Made by a program: the position numbers and the translations under genes. A stretch of DNA of 64,000 bases, taken from contig CAVVGH010000007.1 of assembly GCA_963747765.1 (NCBI GenBank), forward strand, positions 372,001 to 436,000. The letters are read 5' to 3'. This DNA is from VRUE01 sp963747765 (GTDB taxonomy: Bacteria; Actinomycetota; Thermoleophilia; Solirubrobacterales; 70-9). Shown piece by piece: positions 17,490-25,979 of the stretch. The first letter of the stretch is position 1. The number at the start of each line of letters is the position of its first letter. The notes under the pieces are model-generated. The model was not told where the DNA came from. It saw only the letters and a program-made list of their open reading frames with translations, and made no database searches.

Positions 17490-18741
17490 GCGACCGATCG
17501 GCGCCCGGCCACCGGCTCCGAGGAGAGAATGCTCGCAGCTGCCCCGCACATCGCGATCGGATCGAGATTCGTCGTGTCGAGCTGATCTGCGGCGGTCCTT
17601 ACCGAACCCGGGTGCGGGTCAAACCAGTCGTGCCCTGAGCCCGGCAGCTTGATCGATGCGAGCTGGCGGCGCTTGCGCGCCACCCGGGTCGCGGAGGCCG
17701 CGTCGAGGTGCAGAGCGCGGGCGCCCGGGGGGACTCGGCCACCCGGCCGACGATCACGCCACCCGATCTGCCTCCGAGCGCCCCCGCCAGCGCTGCGAGC
17801 ACCTCCTGCACCTCCGAGTCGCGCGCGACCGTAGCGAGTCGCTCGGGGTCGACCGAGCGCCACATGTCGAGCTCCTCGCTTCGTCCGTCGAGGCGGGGAA
17901 GAGCCGCGGCAAGGCCGCGCCTGCTTGCGGCGTCGAAATCGAGGCGGCCACTCCGCGCCCAGCTCCAGATCCGCGATCCGGGCCACGCCTCGCGGCGCGC
18001 CACCTCATCGAGACAGAGAAGGCGAAGGATCACCCCCAACTCCACCGCCGGCACGCCGTGAAGCGCCGCCAGGTGGGCGCCGACCGTACTCTTGCCCGAG
18101 CCGGTCGAGCCCGACACCGTGATCAGCGGCCTCGGCGGCCGCCTTCTCCTCTGCATCTCTTGCCTCCTCTTCCCTCTCAGGGTCTGTATCCGCCTTGCCG
18201 CCTCCAGGGTGCGAGCAGCCAGCTTGCTGCTCGGCGCACCGAGCGGCCGCCAGTCGATCCCATTGCTCTCGGCCACCAGTGCCGCCAGGGTCCGGGCCGC
18301 GTGGGGCACAGGTCGCGCCAGGCCGTGGCGGGCCCACTTGCCAGCGGTGACGGAGAGCCCGAGGTAAGGGGCCTCCTGCGATGGGGCTGGAGTGAGGAGC
18401 TCCTTGGCCAGAAGCTCAATCCCCTCGCCTGTGCCGGCCGGGACGAGGTGGACGTGGGCGTGGCAGGAGCAGCTCGCATCGCCACAGGTCGGGCTCCGTC
18501 CGTGCTCGACAGCGATCGTCGGGCGACCGGCGATCGCAGTCGCGAGCAGGCGCGTTTCCTCGACGCGGGAGAGAAAGGCGTGGCGCTCTGCCTCGCCGAG
18601 GTCGGCGAGAGAGGCAACGTGGCGTGGGGTGACCAGCAGAAGATGGCCGAGGCAGAGTGGCGCGCGGTCAACCAGGATCGCTCCTGCCCCGCCCGACTCG
18701 ACCAGCAGACTATCGGCCTCCCAACCGCAGAACGTGCACAT
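17486..18741 (-). CDS. HIT domain - cytidylate-kinase-like fusion, frameshifted
   Basis: The N-terminal half is a HIT-family nucleotide hydrolase/transferase domain: zinc-type CTFC, then GHLLLVTPRHV and the histidine triad CHAHVHLVP. About 200 residues in, a P-loop kinase begins with VSGSTGSGKSTVG, like cytidylate kinases. The frame breaks in a run of six G (plus strand 17727-17732). One more base would join GGVIVGRVAES to ARALHLDAASATRVARKR and end DQLDTTNLDPIAM, as cytidylate kinases do, with a TGA that overlaps the next GTG. Without the correction the frame runs to 17599. I chose ATG 18741 over GTG 18756. Either a sequencing slip, a recent mutation or a switchable tract. Confidence 0.8.
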
Positions 18742-18837
18742 TTGCGGCGCGCACACTACCGACTTCCCAAGGCGGATCAGTACCCTTTATGCAAGCTTGG
18801 GTGTTTCCGCCCCACGCCGATGTGTGATCATCGCAGG

Positions 18838-19221
18838 ATGAGCGATGTGGCGGGTGGGTGTCCTTTCTGCGCGGAGATCGAAGCCCTCACGGGGGAGGGA
18901 CGGCAGCCCGTGTCCGCCGCCGTGACCCTTGAGGACGCCCGTCCTCTGACCCCCGGTCACGTCCTCGTCGTTCCCGTGCGCCACGTCGAGCGGATCGAGG
19001 AACTGAGCCCCGGCGAGTGGGCGGCGATTTCTGCGCGAGCCCGTGAGGAAGGCATCGCGATGCTCTCGCGGCCCGGTATCAGCGGCTTCAACCTCGGCGT
19101 CAACTCGGGTCTCGTCGCTGGACAGACCGTCCCCCATGCCCACGTTCATGTGATACCCCGGCGGGCAGGCGATTGCCCCGATCCCCGCGGTGGGGTCCGC
19201 CGGATACTCGACAGTTATTGA
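18838..19221 (+). CDS. HIT family protein
   Basis: 127 residues. Starts GGCPFCAEI (zinc-type cysteines), has PGHVLVVPVRHVERI and the histidine triad VPHAHVHVIPR, then a short GGVRRIL tail as in Hint/Fhit-like bacterial HIT hydrolases. ATG at 18838. It is divergent from the HIT-kinase gene across a 97-bp shared promoter region, so two HIT enzymes stand back to back. Expected activity is hydrolysis of nucleoside phosphoramidates or dinucleoside polyphosphates; the natural substrate is unknown. Confidence 0.93.
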   Translation: MSDVAGGCPFCAEIEALTGEGRQPVSAAVTLEDARPLTPGHVLVVPVRHVERIEELSPGEWAAISARAREEGIAMLSRPGISGFNLGVNSGLVAGQTVPHAHVHVIPRRAGDCPDPRGGVRRILDSY

Positions 19222-19868
19222 CTTGTTTCAAGACCTTCCGGATGAGATGATGATCGGGGTTGCGATTGGAGTCTGACTGTGGGCAAGGGATGGGAGCAAG
19301 AAGCCCCACATATCAACACCAGTCGATCTTGATCTCACGAAAAACCACTTAACTGCGCTCCACGTCGTCCAGCCACCCCGCCGGTTCAAGCCGCGAATGG
19401 ACCGTCCCTGGTGGGAACCCGAACGTCGCAAGGATTCCCCCTCCGAATCCGGGTCCCCCGCTCCTCATGCAGCCCTACGGCCAAGACGGCGAGCTATACC
19501 CAGCTGCGAGAGAATGGACGACGGTTCCCACGGCCCAAGGGGTAAGCCTTCGGCAGAGGTGGAACACCGCGCGGCACCCTCGGTTTCGCCTCCTTTCGCG
19601 TGGTTGGGAGCGTCTCGGTTGCTTCGCCAGGGGTGCCCGCAACGGACGAAAGGCGATGGCGGCGGAAGGCCGCTGGCCCAGGCGAGTATTCGGCAATGTC
19701 GCCCAAAACGGGCGTCCTCAGACTGCGCCTGGGTAGAGCCTTTCGGCTTCCTCGCGGTTCAAGCGTCGAGTCGCATCGGGGCCTTTGGGGTGTTCGTCGT
19801 AAAACGCACCGCTTTTGGGGCAGCGCAGCAGGATGAGTTTCGGAACCGTTTCGGTATAGCCTGTCGCC
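19222..19868. other. No intact gene; short remnant on the minus strand
   Basis: About 650 bp without a convincing start-to-stop gene. On the minus strand, ending at the TGA at 19718-19720, a frame of about 45 codons reads LILLRCPKSGAFYDEHPKGP and then RRLNREEAERLYPGAV. That looks like a small real protein tail, but I find no start codon. It may be a decayed gene. Confidence 0.4.
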
Positions 19869-21005
19869 GTGGCAGCGGGGGCGCTTGGATTCTGGAGCTA
19901 CGTGCACGACGACGACCTGGGGGATCACGGTCGCATCAAGGAGCTGTCAGAAGACCTGCGAGCGGAGTACCGAATTCAAACTGCCGAAGACCTGGAGCTA
20001 TTCCACGACCGCGAGTCGATTCGCTGGGGAGAGGAATGGGAGACGCTCATTGGCGATGCGATTGCCGGTACTACCTTCTTCATTCCAATCATCACGCCAA
20101 GCTATTTTCGAAGTAACGCCTGTCGCCAAGAGCTCTTGAAGTTCGTGCGAGAGGCAGAGCGGGCGGGTCTTGACCGGCTGCTGATGCCGGTGTATTGGGT
20201 CACCGTCCCGGAGCTTCGTGACGAGGGCGCGGCCTCGAAAGACGAGGCGGTGAAGGCCATCGCGACGCACCAGTGGCAGGACCTTCGAGAGGTGCGACTA
20301 GAGTCATGTACCTCATCGATGTACCGGCGGGCGGTGTCTGCGCTTGCCAGTGAAATCGCTGAACGAGCGGCAGAAGTGGCCGAAAATGTTGAAGATGTAA
20401 CCGAGCCAGCAGAGGTTGAGCAGCAGGGAGAACAAGGGATTCCCGAGGAGGATGAGGGACCGGGAATGCTCGAGCAGTTGGCCCAGGGTGACGAGGCGAT
20501 GGGGACCATTACCGGCATCATGCAGGCGATCGGCTCGGACGTTGAGGCTGTTGGAACGCTCGTCGGTGCCGCCGGGGAAGAGATCGACAAAGCCGCAGAG
20601 CGAGGGCAAGGTCCGAGGGGCGTGCTTGTGATCACGAATAGGCTCGCCCATGAACTGGAAGGGCCCGCCGCGCGCCTTGAAGAGCGCGGGCGAGAGTACG
20701 CGGCTGCGCTTTCTGATCTGGATGCAGCCATGGAGCTCCGGCTCAACCTCGTGGCGATCGAGGAGGGGCAGCCCACTAAGGAGCAGGTCGAATTCTTGGA
20801 GGGTGTCGAATCGCTCGCTGTGACGGCGGACGAGGCTCTGGCTGGCTTGAATGAGTTCACCGCCGGGGTCGATTCGATGTCGAAAATATCTCGGTCCCTC
20901 CGGAGCCCGGCACGGAGATTGCGCAAAGGGCTGCAGGCAATCCTCGACGGCCGCGCCGTTATCGCCGAGTGGGGCCGGCGGGCGTCCTTGCTTCAAACGG
21001 CGTAA
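19869..21005 (+). CDS. TIR-domain protein with helical C-terminal region
   Basis: 378 residues, GTG start. Residues about 4-130 are a TIR domain: FWSYVHDDDLGD, LFHDRESIRWGEEWETLI (with Glu candidates for the NADase site), then TTFFIPIITPSYFRSNACRQEL, the classic strand D to helix D stretch. The rest (about 150-378) is acidic then long-helical, likely coiled coil, with no transmembrane segment. Bacterial TIR proteins with this layout are usually NAD-degrading or signal-making immune effectors; here no partner gene is obvious. A hairpin terminator follows 30 bp downstream. Confidence 0.9.
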   Translation: MAAGALGFWSYVHDDDLGDHGRIKELSEDLRAEYRIQTAEDLELFHDRESIRWGEEWETLIGDAIAGTTFFIPIITPSYFRSNACRQELLKFVREAERAGLDRLLMPVYWVTVPELRDEGAASKDEAVKAIATHQWQDLREVRLESCTSSMYRRAVSALASEIAERAAEVAENVEDVTEPAEVEQQGEQGIPEEDEGPGMLEQLAQGDEAMGTITGIMQAIGSDVEAVGTLVGAAGEEIDKAAERGQGPRGVLVITNRLAHELEGPAARLEERGREYAAALSDLDAAMELRLNLVAIEEGQPTKEQVEFLEGVESLAVTADEALAGLNEFTAGVDSMSKISRSLRSPARRLRKGLQAILDGRAVIAEWGRRASLLQTA

Positions 21006-21033
21006 CCGGCTCTTACTCCGGCGGCTGCTTGAT

Positions 21034-21057
21034 GGCGCGCGGAGCGCGCCCTTTTCT
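21034..21057 (+). terminator. Rho-independent terminator of the TIR gene
   Basis: A perfect stem ggcgcgc / gcgcgcc with loop gga, followed by cttttct. The group II intron begins directly behind it, matching the known preference of class C introns for terminator-like hairpins. Confidence 0.8.
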
Positions 21058-21527
21058 GTACGCCGGGCATGCCAGGACGCTCGGAGGTGAAAGTCCTCTG
21101 TGAAGGAGATGGCACCAACCACAAGCCAAGGGCAACTGCGTCGTCGTGAGGCGGGGTGGGAAGGAAGCCGGAGGCGAAACCGCGACCCGAGGGACACGAA
21201 CCGCATCGGAGGCGGGACGGCCAGGGCGAGCCGGCAGAACACGGCGAAGCCCGTTGCCATCAAGCGGCCGTCACGTAAATGCGGCGGGTGCGCGGGGAAG
21301 GTGTCCTGACTTATCCCGGGAGGCCTGTCGGAGTGTCGGCCTCGACGCAAGTCGCCCGACCCTGGCCGCCGCGAGGCGGCCGGTCATCCGGCAGGAGTCA
21401 GCAGAGGCCGTAGTAGCGGCGGGATCGTGTGCCGCGAAGGGCCGAACGCGAAGCCGAGGCAAAGCACGCCCGTGCTCGCGGAAGCCACAGCAGCCAACCC
21501 CGCCCCGGCGGGGCCTTCGCGCAATGG

Positions 21528-22042
21528 ATGCCTAGGGTGAAGCCCGAAGCTCCCCGCGAAGAGCAAAGCGGCTTCCCGGCGCCAGGCACCGCAGAGCCTC
21601 ACCCCGCCGCCACCGGGGACCTGTGGGAGGAGTTCCTCTCCCGCGAGAACCTGGCGGCGGCGTTAAGACGCGTCGAGCGAAACGCCGGTGCACCCGGCGT
21701 CGACGGCGTGCAGACCGAGGACTTGCGTCCCTGGCTGCATGACAACTGGCCCGAAGTCAGGGCAGCGCTCGACGCGGGCACCTACCGTCCCTCTCCCACC
21801 CGCAGGGTCACGATCCCAAAGCCCTCGGGAGGGGAGCGGGAGCTGGGGGTGCCAACGGCCCTGGATCGAGCGATCCAGCAGGCCCTATCGCAGGTGCTGG
21901 TGCTCGTATTCGATCCTTGCTTCTCGGAGCGGAGCTTCGGCTTCCGCCCCGGGCGCTCGGCTCACGAGGCGGTGAAGCGCGCTCAGCGCGACATCGCCGA
22001 GGGGCACGAGTGGGCCGTCGACCTGGACCTCGATCGCTTCTT
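21528..22042 (+). pseudogene. Group II intron reverse transcriptase, N-terminal fragment
   Basis: Carries RT0-RT3: NLAAALRRVERNAGAPGVDG, RRVTIPKPSGGERELGVPT, then SERSFGFRPGRSAHEAVK and AVDLDLDRF. The ATG at 21528 suits the usual N-terminus, although the frame is open from 21429. It breaks off inside the first catalytic motif. Deleting 22043-24773 joins it in frame to 24774-25665, giving DLDRFFDRVQHDRL and a protein of about 468 residues, a normal length for class C RT-maturases. Confidence 0.88.
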
Positions 22043-22052
22043 GGAGCCATCG

Positions 22053-24281
22053 TCACACTGCCTCCGCGTTCATGGCGGCGGTGTCGAACAGGCCCTCGTC
22101 GGCCGGAACCCTGATTCTCAAGCCCTTTCTGCGCCCGCAGCGAACGTGGAGGGCTTCCAGCTCGCCGCGCTTGACACGCTGCAACACCGTCTGCCGGGAG
22201 ACGCCGAGAACTCGCATCGCGTCGACGATCGGCACAAAACCCTCCGGCGCCTCCTCGACGAACAGCGCGCGGAGCTCGTCGTTGACGCGGATTCGCCAGG
22301 GCGCGCCGGGCGTGTCCTGCTCGCCGGCGATGAACCCGTCCTGCAGCCAGCGGTGGATCGTGGAGGCCGCGACGCCGAGGACGTCGGCGGCCTTGCCGAC
22401 GGGGAGCAGCTCCCCATCTGGCGGTTCGGCGGGCGGCTTGTGGGCGGGAATGCCCCGGTAGCGGCGCAGCCCGCCGACGATGATCGCGGTGAACCGCTCC
22501 CCGGTCGCCGAGCGTCGGCCTTGGCGGTTGAGGATGCCGGCGATCTGGGCGTCGGGGTAGTGGGCCGCGAGCCGCTCCAGCAGGGCGATCGTGTCCTCGT
22601 CGGTGCGGATCGTCGGCTGGCGCCGCGGCAGCGCCACGGCGAGCTCGGTGATCGCGCCGCCGCGCCAGCGGATCGTGAGCGTCGCGCGGCGCTTCTCGCG
22701 ATCGGCGTCGATGGTCACCTCGTCGATCAGCGCTCGCAGGAGCTGCTTGCGCTCGCGGTCGGTGGTCGTCGGCGCGGACCAGACACGACCGAGATCGGTG
22801 CCGAGGGCGAGCAGCTGCTCACGCTCGGCGTCGGTGAGCGTGCGGGGACGTTGGCGCTCACGCAGCTCGAGCTCGGCCTGCGCGGCGTGAAGCGCGGTGA
22901 GCGCCCGCTCCCACTCGCCCTCCAGGCCGCGGGCGACGAGCCGGTGCTCGGGCTCGACCGCCCGGTAGCGGCGCTCGGCGCGCTCGGCCTCATACTCGGC
23001 GCGCTCGACCTGCAGCCGCCACTGGGCCAGCGCGGCGTCGTGATCTTGCTCGAGCGCCTCGGCGGCGCTCAGCGCCGCCTTCACTCCGGCGGGGGTGAGC
23101 GCGGCCAGCAGCGCGCCGGCGACCGCCTGGTCGATCCGGGTGCCGCCGATCCGCAGGCACCAGTGGCCGCGGTTCTCGACGAGGACGCTGCTGGGGCAGT
23201 GATAGGCGGGGCTCTGGTGCCCGCGCCGGCCCTGGTAGTGCACCTTCAGCTTGCGCCCGCAGCGCCCGCAGACCGCGATCCCCTGCAGGAGTGCCTGGCC
23301 CTCGCGGACCGCGCCTCCCGGCTCGTGGGCACGGGGGCGTGTGTTGCGGGCGATCCGCTCGCGGTTCGCCTCGAAGGTCGCCTTTTCGATGAAGCCGGGG
23401 TGGTGCTCCCAGATCAAGACCTCCCAGTCTGCCTGCGGGAGGCGACGGATGCGCTTGCGCGGCTGGCCGTGCTCGTCGACGTAGCGTTCCCGGCGCGTCT
23501 TGCCATAGGCGTAGGCGCCCGCGTAGACGGGGTTCCCCAAGACGCTGTGGACCTGGTGGTAGGTCGGCGTGACCCACTCGACCTCGGCGCCCTGGAAGCG
23601 GCGCATCGGAAACTGGACGCGCTCGCGGCGCATCCACAGCCACACCTGGCGGACCGAGCCGAGCTCGCCGAAGCGCTCGAAGATCACAGCGATCGCGCCG
23701 CTGATCGCCTCGTCGGGATCGATCAGGACCTCGCCGTCGGCCTCGCCCCAGAGGAAGCCGACCGGCAGCCCGCGCCGCAGCTCCCCGCGGGCTGCCTTGT
23801 TGCGGATCCCGCCTTCGAGGCGCGCCCTCAGCACGTGCAGCTCAGCCTCCGACATCGTGCCCTTCAGCCCCAAGAGCAGCCGGTCGTTGAAGGAGCCGGG
23901 GTGATAGAGCCCGTCGCCGTCGCCTATCACGGTGTCGGTCACGCCGCACAGATCGAGCAGCCGGTACCAGTCGGCGCTGTTGCGGGCCAGGCGGGAGACC
24001 TCCAGCCCCAGCACCAGTCCGGCGTGCCCGAGCGCGACCTCGGCCGCCAGCCGCGCGAACCCCGATCGATCGGACAGCCCCGAGCCCGAGATCCCCAGGT
24101 CCTCGTCGATCACCTCGACCTGCTCGCGCGCGAACCCCAGCTCGACCGCGCGCTCCACCAGCCCGTACTGGCGATCCGTGGACTCCACGTTGCGCTCGAC
24201 CTGAGCCTGGGAGGACTGGCGCACATACACGAACGCGGTTCGGCGCAGGTGCGAGGCGGAGAGCTTCTCGCGCTCACTCAC
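22053..24281 (-). CDS. Large serine recombinase
   Basis: 742 residues. N-terminal resolvase domain with the catalytic serine in YVRQSSQAQVERN (residues about 19-31), GLEVSRLARNSADW and KGTMSEAELHVLRARLEGG. Then comes a recombinase domain, a zinc ribbon (VCGRCGRKLKVHY near 345 with a later HWCL), a coiled coil of about 80 residues, and two MerR/excisionase-like HTHs at the C-terminus (VGKAADVLGVAASTIHRWLQ, DAMRVLGVSRQTVLQRVKRG). It should move its own element. The extra C-terminal HTHs are typical of transposon-type large recombinases rather than phage integrases. Confidence 0.93.
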   Translation of the reverse strand: MSEREKLSASHLRRTAFVYVRQSSQAQVERNVESTDRQYGLVERAVELGFAREQVEVIDEDLGISGSGLSDRSGFARLAAEVALGHAGLVLGLEVSRLARNSADWYRLLDLCGVTDTVIGDGDGLYHPGSFNDRLLLGLKGTMSEAELHVLRARLEGGIRNKAARGELRRGLPVGFLWGEADGEVLIDPDEAISGAIAVIFERFGELGSVRQVWLWMRRERVQFPMRRFQGAEVEWVTPTYHQVHSVLGNPVYAGAYAYGKTRRERYVDEHGQPRKRIRRLPQADWEVLIWEHHPGFIEKATFEANRERIARNTRPRAHEPGGAVREGQALLQGIAVCGRCGRKLKVHYQGRRGHQSPAYHCPSSVLVENRGHWCLRIGGTRIDQAVAGALLAALTPAGVKAALSAAEALEQDHDAALAQWRLQVERAEYEAERAERRYRAVEPEHRLVARGLEGEWERALTALHAAQAELELRERQRPRTLTDAEREQLLALGTDLGRVWSAPTTTDRERKQLLRALIDEVTIDADREKRRATLTIRWRGGAITELAVALPRRQPTIRTDEDTIALLERLAAHYPDAQIAGILNRQGRRSATGERFTAIIVGGLRRYRGIPAHKPPAEPPDGELLPVGKAADVLGVAASTIHRWLQDGFIAGEQDTPGAPWRIRVNDELRALFVEEAPEGFVPIVDAMRVLGVSRQTVLQRVKRGELEALHVRCGRRKGLRIRVPADEGLFDTAAMNAEAV

Positions 24282-24471
24282 CGGGCCCCTCCTCGCTCTC
24301 CTGCTCGCCGGCGACGCTCTGCGCCATCATCGCCGCCAGCAGCGCCATCGCCGTCTGGCGCTGCTCCTCGCCGAGCAGCTCCCACAGCGCCGCTGCGGGC
24401 GCCGGGCTCTCCGCCAGATCGAGGTGCAGCTGCAGGTTCGGCCTCCTCGGTGCTCGTCTCGGGCCGATCAT
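24274..24471 (-). CDS. Small acidic protein of the recombinase element
   Basis: 65 residues from ATG 24471. It contains PNLQLHLDLAESPAPAAALW and LGEEQRQTAMALLAAMMA, ending in an acidic tail, and overlaps the recombinase start by 8 nt. Similar short proteins often stand directly before such recombinases. It overlaps the DUF5372-like frame almost fully downstream, so one of the two may not be expressed to its end. Confidence 0.55.
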   Translation of the reverse strand: MIGPRRAPRRPNLQLHLDLAESPAPAAALWELLGEEQRQTAMALLAAMMAQSVAGEQESEEGPGE

Positions 24472-24727
24472 CCTCTTCCTCCAGGACGCCACGCCCGAGC
24501 ACGCCGTCGAGCACCCGACGGGCCGCGAGCAGGTCCTCAAGCGATCCCAGTGTTCCTGCCTGCGTCGGCGCGACCGCGCCCTGTAGATCGGTCCACGCCG
24601 CCGGGACCGTCAGGTGGCTGCCATCCGGCAGCACCAGGATCAGCTCCAGGCGCCCGCCCCGCTGCATCCGGCCCATCAACTCAAGCGAGCGGCCCTCCCA
24701 TGCGTGACGCTCTCGCACGACCCGCAC
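24278..24727 (-). CDS. DUF5372-like protein of the recombinase element
   Basis: About 149 residues from GTG 24727. The N-terminal half reads HAWEGRSLELMGRMQRGG, LELILVLPDGSHLTVPAAW, then TDLQGA, matching my memory of the DUF5372 family carried by this type of element. The second half is low-complexity Ala/Gly/Arg and overlaps the small acidic gene in another frame, so the natural protein may end earlier. Function unknown. Confidence 0.55.
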   Translation of the reverse strand: MRVVRERHAWEGRSLELMGRMQRGGRLELILVLPDGSHLTVPAAWTDLQGAVAPTQAGTLGSLEDLLAARRVLDGVLGRGVLEEEDDRPETSTEEAEPAAAPRSGGEPGARSGAVGAARRGAAPDGDGAAGGDDGAERRRRAGERGGAR

Positions 24728-24773
24728 TCGCTCCGGGAAGCCCTCGAGGTGGGCAGTGTGTCGTGTCTTCCTT

Positions 24774-25665
24774 CGATCGAGTCCAGCACGACCGGCTGAT
24801 GGCCAAGGTCGCAAGGCGGGTCACCGACAAGAAGGTGCTGAAGCTGATCCGGGCATACCTGGAAGCGGGAGTCATGGCAGACGGCGTGAAGCAGCCGACC
24901 GAGGAGGGGACTCCGCAGGGATCGCCTCTCTCGCCGCTGCTCTCCAACGTCTACCTCGACGACCTCGACCGGATGCTGGAGAAGCGTGGGCACCGCTTCG
25001 TCCGCTACGCGGACGACGTCACGATCTACGTCGCCTCAAAGCGGGCGGCCGAGCGCGTGATGGGAAGCACCTGCGAGTTCATCGAGCGAGCGCTGAAGCT
25101 GCGGGTCAACCGCGAGAAGTCTGCGGTTGACCGTGCGACGAGGCGGACCCTTCTGGGGCTCGGCTTCTTCAAGCGAGATGGTGAGATCAGGATCAGGATC
25201 GATCCCAAGGCCCGCAAGCGGGTCAAAGATCGCCTGCGTCGTCTCACCTCGCGCAGCTGGGGCATCTCGATGGAGCGGAGGATCGGTGCGATCAACCGCT
25301 TCAGCCGCGGATGGACGGCCTACTTCGCGTTGGCCGACACGCCCTCGGCCTTCGAGGAACTCGATGAGTGGTTGCGCCGCCGGTTGCGGCAGGTGCGCTG
25401 GAAGGAGTGGAAGAAGATCCGCACCAAACATCGCAACCTGATCGCTACCGGCATTCCCGACGGCAAGGCCTATGAGTGGGCCAACAGCCGCCGGGGCTAC
25501 TGGCGGGTGTCGGGGTCGTGGATTCTTACCCGCGGCCTCCCCAATGCCTACTGGCGCGAGCAGGGGCTTGCCGGTTTCACCGACCCCTATCGCCGTTTCC
25601 GGGATGCGACGCGAACCGCCGGATGCGGACCCGCACGTCCGGTGGTGTGGGAGGGGCGGGGGTAA
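24774..25665 (+). pseudogene. Group II intron reverse transcriptase, C-terminal fragment
   Basis: Starts in the sequence FDRVQHDRLMAKVARRV. It carries RT4 EGTPQGSPLSPLLSNVYLD, the catalytic RYADDVTIYV, then the thumb/maturase X domain (INRFSRGWTAYFALADTPS, EELDEWLRRRLRQVRWKEWK). There is no endonuclease domain, as in class C introns. The last residues are encoded within intron domains V and VI. It is translated only if the nested element is excised. Confidence 0.88.
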
Positions 25666-25683
25666 GCCCCGCCCCTACCCGAT

Positions 25684-25979
25684 TGTGCCTACAACGAAAC
25701 TCTGCCCAGGGTCTTGCTCGGGAAAGGGCACGCTCGACCAGGCGAGTGTCCTGTGACCCGCTTCCGCGTGGTTGCGATTGCGCTCGCGAACAGGGCCACG
25801 CTCCTGCTTCGGACGAGAAGGAGGCGTGTTGGCGAAACGCCATTGGACTACCGCTTCCCTCGAAGGGGAGTGCTCGGCCTGGGTTGAGGTAGACCAGCCA
25901 GAAGGCAGCCGGAGTGTTTAGGAGCTTCCCGATGCGGGGTGCAACGCGATCGAAACCGAACCCCACCTTCGGCGAATAG
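25684..25979. other. No gene recognised
   Basis: About 300 bp between the intron end and the methyltransferase gene. It holds short frames on both strands without motifs. The methyltransferase stop is at its right edge. Confidence 0.5.

Larger units (their letters stand above)
22043..24773 (-). mobile_element. Serine-recombinase element inserted in the intron RT
   Basis: 2731 bp. The undisturbed target reads gatcgcttcttcgatcgag; the element sits inside it, and ctt is present on both sides (22040-22042 and 24771-24773). Such a minimal overlap fits a serine recombinase with a 2-bp crossover. It carries three overlapping minus-strand genes: a DUF5372-like protein, a small acidic protein and the recombinase. 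No inverted terminal repeats are evident. Confidence 0.88.
21058..25683 (+). mobile_element. Group II (class C-like) intron carrying a nested element
   Basis: The 5' end is probably at gtacgccgggc (21058), directly behind the TIR terminator. Domain I sequence gaggtgaaagtcctc follows. The intron encodes a reverse transcriptase and ends with a domain V-like hairpin (aaccgccggatgcgg / cccgcacgtccggtgg, about 25616-25650) and a domain VI stem (ggggcgggggtaagcccc) closing at ctacccgat (25683). The RT stop codon lies inside domain VI. The reading frame is split by a 2731-bp serine-recombinase element at 22043-24773, so the intron is inactive for its own protein. Exact ends need structure prediction. 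Confidence 0.8.

Noticed and set aside
22043..24707. A very long plus-strand open frame running from the RT fragment through the recombinase region
   Set aside because: It is the antisense of the serine recombinase; only its first part (to 22042) has RT motifs, and the recombinase on the minus strand has all family signatures.
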